Source: an uncultured Eubacteriales bacterium (GTDB lineage Bacteria; Bacillota; Clostridia; Christensenellales; Aristaeellaceae). Taken from it: a stretch of 37,436 bases of DNA. The notes under the pieces are model-generated. The model was not told the origin of the DNA, ran no database searches, and saw only the letters and a list, made by a program, of their open reading frames with translations. A program made the translations under genes and the position numbers. Positions 31,332-37,436 of this stretch are shown here, one piece after another; the first letter of the stretch is position 1; each line of letters starts with the position of its first letter. The stretch covers positions 1-37,436 of the forward strand of contig CACZHW010000024.1 of assembly GCA_902781095.1 (NCBI GenBank). Direction: 5' to 3'.

Positions 31332-31895
31332 ATGGCAAAGCAGCCTTCCGGGATGAACGAATTTCTCCGCAAGCGGATCGTCGGCCTGAAGCGCAAGCCG
31401 CAAACGATTGCACTGGCCGTGCTGGGGATCGCTTTCCTGTATTACTCGCTCAATCTGACGCAGATATCCAACACGACCGCCAAGATACAGGGCCCGGGGA
31501 TGGGCCTCGCGGGATTTGCGACCATGCTGCTCTCCATTCTCAGCCTGGTTTGCTTCCTCAACGCCTTCCCGCACCGCAAGAAGACGAACATCCCGATGCT
31601 CGTGCTCATGTACGTGATGCTGGCGATCATCGTCTATTGTGATTTCTACTACGGCGGGCGGATTACGACGGCCGTCACCCGTGCGGAAAACCCGATCGAT
31701 CCGACGGGCGCGAACAGCTACATCACCAAGGCGGCGTCCATGCTGAAGGTGCACACGGTGATCGTGATCATCGGCGCCGCGCTGACCGCGCTGCTGCCTG
31801 TCTACTCCAAGTGGATCAAGGGCATCAACACGTCCATCGAGGTGGAAGCCAACGAGGATATGGGCGTCATCGATTCCGGAGACGGGGACGACTGA
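31332..31895 (+). CDS. Four-TM accessory membrane protein C of the importer operon
   Basis: 187 aa. A basic N-terminus (FLRKRIVGLKRKPQ) leads into four membrane segments: about 25-44, 59-79, 86-106 and 140-159. The C-terminal tail is acidic (EVEANEDMGVIDSGDGDD). The organisation, basic start and four helices, resembles protein B, but I cannot claim homology by eye. ATG 31332 is 9 bases after GGAGG; GTG 31326 is too close to it. It starts two bases after the ATPase stop. Function unknown. Confidence 0.75.
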   Translation: MAKQPSGMNEFLRKRIVGLKRKPQTIALAVLGIAFLYYSLNLTQISNTTAKIQGPGMGLAGFATMLLSILSLVCFLNAFPHRKKTNIPMLVLMYVMLAIIVYCDFYYGGRITTAVTRAENPIDPTGANSYITKAASMLKVHTVIVIIGAALTALLPVYSKWIKGINTSIEVEANEDMGVIDSGDGDD

Positions 31896-31899
31896 TCCT

Positions 31900-32538
31900 A
31901 TGGCCAAAAAAGGCAGAAAGCCTGCGCCGGAACCGCACAAGACCGCCTCGGATTATTACAGCCTGAACACAAAGGCCGTGGAGGATCTGGTCAGCGCGGA
32001 CGTCACAAACAGCCCGAAGGTCAGTGAAGCGGAGCTGCGCCGGTACCGCTCGGGCCCGAAGATCCGCCTGGCGGATTGGATGAAGGCAGTGCTCCTCAAA
32101 TGGTGGTTTGCGGGGGCGGTGTGCTTCTTCTTCCTCTGGGGGCTGGGCACGGTGGTCCCGAACCGGGAAAACCAGCTGATCATCGTGGGGTTGGCGCTGG
32201 GTGCGGTGACCGACCTGTTTACCAACAACATCTTCCGGTTTTACGCCCGGACGCTCGGGGAGAACGACCGGTGGATGATGTTCCCCCGGAACAGCTTTTC
32301 GACGTTGCCGCTGAACATCGTCTACGGGTATGTCATCCTTTTCCTGGTGGTGCTGACGTACAACGCTGTCAACGCTTTCCTCATCGCGGCGACCGGGGTG
32401 CAGGACAAGATCCCGCTGGGCGTCGGGCCGATTCTCTTCGGCCTGCTCTGCACCGGATGGGACCTGCTGCTGCTGGCAGCCAAGCGGATGCTCATGCGGA
32501 TCGTACGGGATGCGAAAAGGCGGGCCGCCGGACCCTGA
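31900..32538 (+). CDS. Four-TM accessory membrane protein D of the importer operon
   Basis: 212 aa. A polar N-terminal region of about 60 residues (basic start, then KTASDYYSLNTKAVEDLV) precedes four membrane segments, the first at LLKWWFAGAVCFFFLWGLG, with the others around IIVGLALGAVTDLF, IVYGYVILFLVVLTY and GPILFGLLCTGWDLLLL. The tail is basic (KRMLMRIVRDAKRRA). I recall similar unnamed proteins near sugar importers in Clostridia but know no function. It starts four bases after protein C and ends nine bases before the GH105 gene. Confidence 0.75.
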   Translation: MAKKGRKPAPEPHKTASDYYSLNTKAVEDLVSADVTNSPKVSEAELRRYRSGPKIRLADWMKAVLLKWWFAGAVCFFFLWGLGTVVPNRENQLIIVGLALGAVTDLFTNNIFRFYARTLGENDRWMMFPRNSFSTLPLNIVYGYVILFLVVLTYNAVNAFLIAATGVQDKIPLGVGPILFGLLCTGWDLLLLAAKRMLMRIVRDAKRRAAGP

Positions 32539-32547
32539 GAGGTTTGT

Positions 32548-33681
32548 ATGTTTGAAAAGATAGACCGTTACATCGAAAGCCTCGTGCAGCAGTCCACACC
32601 CGAGCGTACGGCCTGGAATCAGGAACGGCTGAGGACCACGGGCAAGACGGACTGGAATTACATCGACGGCTGCATGCTGACGGCGCTGGAGACGCTTTCG
32701 GAAATCACCGGCAACGAAGGTTTCGCGGATTTCGTGGAGAGCGTCCTCGATTACTATGTGCAGCCGGACGGCGCAATCAGCACCTTTGCGGCCGAAAAGC
32801 ACCGCCTGGACGACATCAACGAAGGCCGTGTGCTCTTTCCCGTCTATCAGAGGACGGGTAAGGAGAAATACCGCCTCGCAGCCGGGACGCTGCGCGATGC
32901 GCTGCGCCGGCAGCCGAGGACGGCGGAAGGCAGCTACTGGCACAAAGAGGTCTATCCGGACCAGGTGTGGCTCGACGGCATCTACATGGCGCTCCCGTTC
33001 CAGGCGCTCTACGAGCGGCACTTCGGCACCGGGGATTACTCGGACATCATCGGCCAGATCCGCACCGTGCGGGATCGCATGCGCGACGAAAAGACGGGCC
33101 TCTACTACCACGGCTACGACTGCAGCCGCAAGGCTTACTGGGCGGACCCGGTGACGGGGAGAAGCCGAAGCTTCTGGCTGCGGGCGATCGGATGGTTCAC
33201 CGTAGCGCTGACGGACCTGTGCGAGATCGTGACCGACGCCGCAGCCCGGGAGGAGATCGCGGACATCCTGCGGGATCTCGCATCCAGCCTGAAGCATTAC
33301 GCCGATCCTGCGACCGGCCTTTACTGGCAGGTGGTCGACCAGGCCGGACGCGAGGGGAATTATCTGGAGAGCAGCGGCAGCGCGATGATCGCCTACGGCA
33401 TGCTGAAAGGCGCGCGCCTCGGCGTGCTCGGAGAGGAATACCGCAGCCTGGGCATGCGGACCTTTGACGGCCTTTTGAACCATTGCCTGACCTTTACGGG
33501 AGACCGGATGGGGCTGGACCACATCTGCCTGGTCGCCGGGTTGGGGACGATGGGCGGCAAAGTGCGCGACGGTTCCTACGAATACTACATATCCGAGCCT
33601 GTGGTCAGCGATGACGCGAAGGGCGTGGCGCCCTTCGTGCTGTGCTACAGCGAAGTCAAACGAACCGGGAATCCGGTTTAA
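32548..33681 (+). CDS. Unsaturated rhamnogalacturonyl/glucuronyl hydrolase, family GH105 (YteR-like)
   Basis: 377 aa, alpha/alpha-barrel of the GH88/GH105 group, no signal peptide. Key segments are YIDGCMLTALETL, EVYPDQVWLDGIYMALPF with Asp143 (the same number as the catalytic Asp of B. subtilis YteR), RAIGWFTVALTDL and GNYLESSGSAMIAYGMLKG. The enzyme hydrates and removes the 4,5-unsaturated uronic acid that lyases leave at the non-reducing end of pectic fragments. Its presence in the importer operon says the imported sugars include lyase products. The length matches the family. Confidence 0.93.
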   Translation: MFEKIDRYIESLVQQSTPERTAWNQERLRTTGKTDWNYIDGCMLTALETLSEITGNEGFADFVESVLDYYVQPDGAISTFAAEKHRLDDINEGRVLFPVYQRTGKEKYRLAAGTLRDALRRQPRTAEGSYWHKEVYPDQVWLDGIYMALPFQALYERHFGTGDYSDIIGQIRTVRDRMRDEKTGLYYHGYDCSRKAYWADPVTGRSRSFWLRAIGWFTVALTDLCEIVTDAAAREEIADILRDLASSLKHYADPATGLYWQVVDQAGREGNYLESSGSAMIAYGMLKGARLGVLGEEYRSLGMRTFDGLLNHCLTFTGDRMGLDHICLVAGLGTMGGKVRDGSYEYYISEPVVSDDAKGVAPFVLCYSEVKRTGNPV

Positions 33682-33736
33682 CAGCAAACAGCAACCCTGC
33701 TCCGTGGGAGTAAGCAGTCAAGGAGGCCAGAACCGG

Positions 33737-34807
33737 ATGTATATCGAGCTGAAGAACATTAACAAGATCTATCCCAACGGGTATCATGCGGTACACAATT
33801 TCAATCTGGAGATTGAGAAGGGGGAATTTGTGGTCTTCGTCGGCCCCTCCGGCTGTGGAAAATCCACGACGCTGCGGATGATCGCAGGTCTGGAGAACAT
33901 CTCCAACGGCGAATTCCTGATCGAAGGCAAGCGCGCCAACGAGATGGGGCCCCGCGAGCGGAAGGTCGCGATGGTTTTCCAGAGCTACGCGCTCTATCCG
34001 CAGATGACGGTGTACGACAACATCGCCTTCGGCCTGACGCTGCAGGGCGTGGACGAGGACGTCATCGAAAAGCGGGTTAAGGAGACGGCGAGGATTCTAG
34101 GCCTGACGGATTACCTCGACAGGCTGCCGCGTGCCCTCTCCGGCGGCCAGCGGCAGAGGGTCGCGATCGGCCGTGCCATCATCCGCAAGGTCGGCATCTT
34201 CCTCATGGACGAGCCGCTCTCCAACCTGGATGCGAAGCAGCGCGTGACCATGCGTTACGAAATCGCGAAGATCCACAAGGAGACGGGCGCGACGACGATT
34301 TACGTCACGCACGACCAGACGGAGGCCATGACGCTTGCCGACAAGATCGTGGTCATGAAGGACGGCTACATCCAGCAGGTCGGCACGCCGTATGATCTGT
34401 ATTTCAAGCCCGCGAACGTGTTTGTCGCCGGCTTTATCGGCGAGCCGCCCATGAACTTCGCGCCAAGCCGGGTGTCCGGCGGGTGCATCCGCTTCGGCGG
34501 GGCGGAGCTGGACCTGACCCCGCGCTATGCGGACGCGAAGAAACTGGAGGGGAAAGAGGTCATCTTCGGCTTCCGGCCGGAAGCGGCCGTCCTGCAGCCG
34601 CAGGAGGACGCCTACCGGATCGACTGCAACGTGGAACTGACGGAGATGCTGGGCGACTACACCAACGTGTACATCACGGTCGGCGAGCAACAGGCGATCC
34701 TCAAGGTGGACAGCCACGACACGCCGCAGACGGATGCGCCGTTCACCTTCTACATCCCGTATTCGGGCGTATACCTGTTTGACGGAGAGACGGAAAAAGT
34801 CATCTGA
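33737..34807 (+). CDS. MsmX/UgpC-type sugar ABC transporter ATPase, second copy
   Basis: 356 aa. Walker A GPSGCGKST, VFQSYALYPQMTVYDNI, signature LSGGQRQR, FLMDEPLSNLDAKQR and VTHDQTEAMTLADKI are intact, followed by a TOBE-like regulatory part (GFRPEAAVLQPQ). It is clearly different from the copy at 30256-31329, with a different leader and C-terminal domain. AGGAGG is 10 bases upstream of the ATG. It may be a second ATPase for the same permeases or a shared ATPase for several importers, as MsmX is in B. subtilis. Confidence 0.92.
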   Translation: MYIELKNINKIYPNGYHAVHNFNLEIEKGEFVVFVGPSGCGKSTTLRMIAGLENISNGEFLIEGKRANEMGPRERKVAMVFQSYALYPQMTVYDNIAFGLTLQGVDEDVIEKRVKETARILGLTDYLDRLPRALSGGQRQRVAIGRAIIRKVGIFLMDEPLSNLDAKQRVTMRYEIAKIHKETGATTIYVTHDQTEAMTLADKIVVMKDGYIQQVGTPYDLYFKPANVFVAGFIGEPPMNFAPSRVSGGCIRFGGAELDLTPRYADAKKLEGKEVIFGFRPEAAVLQPQEDAYRIDCNVELTEMLGDYTNVYITVGEQQAILKVDSHDTPQTDAPFTFYIPYSGVYLFDGETEKVI

Positions 34808-34827
34808 CGATAAAGCTTCAATTCAAC

Positions 34828-34873
34828 TGCCGGCATTTTCCGCAAGCCTGCCGGTCTGCGGGAGATGCCGGCA
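34828..34873 (+). repeat. 17-bp imperfect inverted repeat after the second ATPase gene
   Basis: TGCCGGCATTTTCCGCA (34828-34844) matches the inverse of 34857-34873 except for two positions that would be G-U pairs in RNA; the loop is 12 bases. No T tract follows, so it is a folded RNA element or weak terminator before the 7-TM gene. Confidence 0.6.
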
Positions 34874-34893
34874 TTCGTTCGGGAGGAAGAACC

Positions 34894-35544
34894 ATGAAAT
34901 ACGGAGAATCCACGTTTGACGTGCTCTACCTGCTCTTTGCGATCCTCAGCGGGATCGTGATCCTGAAAAAGGCCCGGAACCGGACGGAGCGGCACATGGG
35001 CCTGGCGGCGCTGATCCTCGGCTGCGGGGACGCGTTTCACCTGGTGCCCCGGGTGATACACTACTTTTCCACAGCCGATCTGACCGCCGCGCTGGGCATA
35101 GGCAAGCTGGTCACCTCCGTCACGATGACGGTCTTCTATGTGCTGCTGTATGCCATCTGGCTCGGCTACTACCGGGAGAAGGAGAACGTGAACGTCACGC
35201 GCGCGGTGCTGGCGCTCGCCGCCGTGCGGATCATCCTGTGCCTGTTTCCGCAGAACGGGTGGCTGGAGAACAGCAGCGGCGTGATGTGGGGCATCCTCCG
35301 GAACATCCCGTTCGTCGCCCTGGGCGTCCTCGTCTGCCTGCTCTTCTACCGCAAACGGGGAGAAGCGCCCCGCTTTGGGCGGGTATGGCTGCTGATCCTG
35401 CTGTCCTTCCTGTTCTACATCCCGGTCGCGGTCGGGGCGGGCGCGCTGCCCATGCTGGGCATGCTGATGCTGCCCAAGACGGTGTGCTACATCCTGCTGA
35501 TCCGGGTCTTCCTGCTGGCGGTCCTGCGGGATGCGTCCCGGTAA
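34894..35544 (+). CDS. Seven-TM integral membrane protein, unknown function
   Basis: 216 aa with about seven hydrophobic segments, starting STFDVLYLLFAILSGIVILKK, then GLAALILGCGDAFHLVPRVI, MTVFYVLLYAIWLGYY, VLALAAVRIILCLFP, IPFVALGVLVCLLFY, VWLLILLSFLFYIPVAVG and a last segment near the C-terminus. The conserved-looking GDAFHLVPR and FPQNGW pieces recall unnamed membrane proteins of gut Clostridia. No family assigned. GGGAGG precedes the ATG. It could belong to the importer operon by read-through or start a unit with the exporter genes 56 bases downstream. Confidence 0.72.
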   Translation: MKYGESTFDVLYLLFAILSGIVILKKARNRTERHMGLAALILGCGDAFHLVPRVIHYFSTADLTAALGIGKLVTSVTMTVFYVLLYAIWLGYYREKENVNVTRAVLALAAVRIILCLFPQNGWLENSSGVMWGILRNIPFVALGVLVCLLFYRKRGEAPRFGRVWLLILLSFLFYIPVAVGAGALPMLGMLMLPKTVCYILLIRVFLLAVLRDASR

Positions 35545-35599
35545 AGGGCCGGAAGACGCTGCGCTACCGGGTAAAGAGACAGTGGGGGAGTGGGACGAT

Positions 35600-36391
35600 A
35601 TGCCCGCAGATTCACAGGCACAAAGAGAGCAGCAGGTGCTGGAGACCGCCATGGAGGCGGGACACATTCTGCTGGAGAACGGCGCGGAGATTTCCCGCGT
35701 CGAGGAGACGATGGAGCGGATTACCCGCCATTTCGGCGTGGATTCCGGGGATTTCTTCGTGCTGAGCAACGGCATCTTTACGACGGGCGGCAGCGCCTCC
35801 GGGCGGTTTGCGCGTGTGGAGCATATCCCGGTGCACGGCGCGCAGATGGACCGCGTCGTCGCCGTCAACCAGCTTTCGCGCGAGGTGGAAGCGGGTAAAC
35901 TGACGCTGGAGGAGACCGCCGCCAGGCTGAAGGAAATCCGGCGCAGCCCGGGCAAGCGGTTCGGCGTGCAGGTGCTGGCCTCGGCCGTCGGCAGCGCGGC
36001 TTTCTGCGTGCTGTTCGGCGGCAGCCTTCGCGACGCTCAAGCGGCCTTTATCGCCGGATTGCTGCTGTACTGCTATGTGCTGCGGCTCAGCGCGCCGCAT
36101 CTTTCCAAGCTGGTGGGCAGCATGGGCGGCGGCTCGCTGGTCAGCCTCGTCTGCGTGCTGCTGCGCACGGCCGGGATGGGGGACAGCCTCTCCTATATGA
36201 TCATCGGCAGCATCATCCCGTTGGTGCCGGGCGTCGCCTTCGTCAACGGAATCCGCGACATCGCGGACGGCGATTACATCTCGGGTGCGGTGCGCATGCT
36301 GGATGCGCTGCTGGTCTTCTTCGGGGTGGCGATCGGCGTGGGCTTTGTGCTGACGGTGAGCAGCAGGCTGGGAGGGGGTGCCTGGCTGTGA
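35600..36391 (+). CDS. Threonine/serine exporter, N-terminal half (ThrE/YjjP type, DUF1212)
   Basis: 263 aa. A soluble region (about residues 1-110) holds the family signature AGHILLENGAEISRVEETMERI and FVLSNGIFTT, followed by five membrane segments with PLVPGVAFVNGIRDIADGDYISG, typical of ThrE/YjjP. With the next gene it forms a two-part exporter for small amino or organic acids. The start at 35600 is 9 bases after GGGGGAG; an open frame back to 35531 overlaps the preceding gene. Its stop overlaps the start of the partner gene. Confidence 0.9.
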   Translation: MPADSQAQREQQVLETAMEAGHILLENGAEISRVEETMERITRHFGVDSGDFFVLSNGIFTTGGSASGRFARVEHIPVHGAQMDRVVAVNQLSREVEAGKLTLEETAARLKEIRRSPGKRFGVQVLASAVGSAAFCVLFGGSLRDAQAAFIAGLLLYCYVLRLSAPHLSKLVGSMGGGSLVSLVCVLLRTAGMGDSLSYMIIGSIIPLVPGVAFVNGIRDIADGDYISGAVRMLDALLVFFGVAIGVGFVLTVSSRLGGGAWL

Positions 36392-36822
36392 TGCACACGG
36401 TTGCGGCGGCTTTTATCGGCACGGTGGCCTTTGCGCTGCTCTTCGGCGTGCCGCGGCGTTACTATTTCGGGTGCGGCTTCATCGGGGCCGCGGGCTGGCT
36501 TGCGTATCTCGTGCTGGAAGCGGCGGGGCTGACGGCGACGGAGGCGACCTTTTTTGCGGCGCTGCTGGTGGCGCTGCTCTCGCGTTTTGCCGCCGTATGG
36601 CAGAAATGTCCCTCGACGGTCTTCCTCATCGCGGGCATTTTCCCGCTGGTGCCCGGTGCGGGCATTTACTGGACGTCCTACCATCTGGTCATGGGAGAGC
36701 TGGCCTCGGCGCTCTCCACGGGCTTTGCGGCAGCCAAGACGGCCGTCGCCATCGTGCTCGGCATCATCCTGGTCTTCGAGATACCGGGCCGGTTCTTTCA
36801 TCCGCGGATCCGGCAGATGTGA
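36388..36822 (+). CDS. Threonine/serine exporter, C-terminal half (YjjB type, DUF3815)
   Basis: 144 aa, four or five membrane segments, including RRYYFGCGFIGAAGWLAYLV, EATFFAALLVALLSRFAAVW and the conserved FLIAGIFPLVPGAGIYWTSYHLV. It is the short partner of the preceding protein; fused forms exist as ThrE in Actinobacteria. GTG 36388 is 9 bases from AGGGGG and overlaps the preceding stop; ATG 36391 is the other possible start. Confidence 0.9.
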   Translation: MMHTVAAAFIGTVAFALLFGVPRRYYFGCGFIGAAGWLAYLVLEAAGLTATEATFFAALLVALLSRFAAVWQKCPSTVFLIAGIFPLVPGAGIYWTSYHLVMGELASALSTGFAAAKTAVAIVLGIILVFEIPGRFFHPRIRQM

Positions 36823-36853
36823 TGCGGATGAAAGAGGCAGCAAAAGCATAGAG

Positions 36854-36884
36854 AAAAAGCGTGTCAGGCTTGCTGGCACGCTTT
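36854..36884 (-). terminator. Terminator between the exporter genes and the TctA-type gene
   Basis: A 12-bp stem with one G-T pair (36856-36867 with 36873-36884) and a 5-base loop. The minus strand then has a run of five T, so it ends the minus-strand TctA transcript; it may also stop the plus-strand exporter transcript, where only TTT follows. Confidence 0.8.
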
Positions 36885-36901
36885 AAACTTTGCGGAACGG
36901 A

Positions 36902-37436
36902 TCAGTCCTGTGCGCCGGCCGAAGCGGCGTCCCTCGCTACCTTCCTCTGGTTGTAGAGACCGTAGAGGATGGTGAGGACGGAGATGAGGAAGAAGCCGAC
37001 GGCGATGGGCCGGTGCAGGATCTCCCAGAAGTTGCCGTTGTTGACATCCACGAAGCGCACGAAGTTCTGCTCGCACATCGGCCCCAGGATGAGGGCCAGC
37101 AGGATGGGCGAGAGGGGGAACTCGTACTTGTTCATCAGCCAGCCCAGCACGCCGAACAGGACGCAGACGCCCACGTCGAAGACCGTCTTGTTGATGGCAA
37201 ACGCGCCCAGCAGCGAGATGACGAGGATGATGGGGTAGAGCATCTTCTTTTCGACCGAGACGATCTTGGCGAAGAAGCGCACGCCCGCGCAGCCAACGGC
37301 CAGCATGGCCAGGTTGGCCAGCATCATGGCGGCGAACACGCGGTAGACGGTGGGCAGCTCGTTGACGTACATCATGGGGCCGGGCTGGATGCCCTTCATG
37401 ATGAAGGCGCCCAGCAGCACGGCGGTGACGGCGTCG
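36902..37436 (-). CDS. tctA: Tripartite tricarboxylate transporter permease, TctA type (C-terminal part, cut by window edge)
   Basis: The last 177 codons of a gene whose start lies beyond the right edge; the frame stays open to the edge with the family pattern DAVTAVLLGAF and GIQPGPMM at the visible start. About four or five membrane segments follow, including CVLFGVLGWLMNKYEFPLSPILLALILGPMCEQNF, which matches the conserved C-terminus of TctA. Full-length members are about 500 aa. TctA works with TctB and a periplasmic-type binding protein to import carboxylates; those partners would be upstream, outside the window. Confidence 0.9.
   Translation of the reverse strand, partial: DAVTAVLLGAFIMKGIQPGPMMYVNELPTVYRVFAAMMLANLAMLAVGCAGVRFFAKIVSVEKKMLYPIILVISLLGAFAINKTVFDVGVCVLFGVLGWLMNKYEFPLSPILLALILGPMCEQNFVRFVDVNNGNFWEILHRPIAVGFFLISVLTILYGLYNQRKVARDAASAGAQD

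Overview
The window is about 37.4 kb of GC-rich DNA (by eye roughly 60-65% GC). It is dense with tightly packed genes that have GGAGG-type ribosome binding sites, frequent GTG/TTG starts and ATGA/GTGA/TTGA stop-start overlaps. A CIRCE element, a Fur-family metal operon, a BMP-type nucleoside importer and LplB/YtcP-like permeases point to a Bacillota organism. I infer an uncultured, probably anaerobic, gut-type Clostridia lineage. No tRNA, rRNA, CRISPR array, transposase or integrase was seen.

Layout. (1) 146-3551, minus strand: an exported FMN/FAD flavoprotein reductase, a LysR regulator and a small GNAT acetyltransferase. (2) 3614-7167, plus: a zinc operon of Fur-family regulator, ZnuA, ZnuC, ZnuB and an exported Cys-Cys protein, read from a sigma-A promoter bracketed by two Fur-type boxes. 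(3) 7246-11184, plus: a DUF4349 membrane protein, a GtrA-like gene whose 3' part has a foreign base composition, proA, a Cys-rich mini-protein, and a CIRCE-controlled small heat-shock protein. (4) 11276-16183, minus: a four-gene BMP/nucleoside ABC importer. (5) 16400-24219, plus: a seven-gene operon of ferredoxin-type aldo/keto reductase, MATE exporter, GNAT, sugar-isomerase TIM barrel, pectinesterase-acetylesterase fusion, unknown helical protein and polygalacturonase. (6) 24370-34807, plus: a CUT1 oligosaccharide importer (two permeases, a large binding protein, two MsmX/UgpC-type ATPases) with five small polytopic membrane proteins interleaved and a GH105 unsaturated-galacturonyl hydrolase. 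(7) 34894-36822, plus: a 7-TM protein of unknown role and a split ThrE-type exporter. (8) the C-terminus of a TctA-type permease (minus), cut by the right edge.

Blocks 5 and 6 together look like a pectic-oligosaccharide utilisation locus. The importer would bring in short, still methylated or acetylated and partly unsaturated fragments. The CE8-CE12 fusion, GH28 and GH105 enzymes all lack a signal peptide, so de-esterification and chain shortening should occur in the cytoplasm. No secreted pectinase or lyase is encoded here, which suits a scavenger of fragments released by others. The least explained part is the set of five extra membrane proteins built into the transporter operon.

Other points: hairpins lie directly after the stop codon of all three solute-binding-protein genes; none of those proteins has a canonical lipobox; and the GtrA-like gene drops from about 60% to about 31% GC within its conserved domain.
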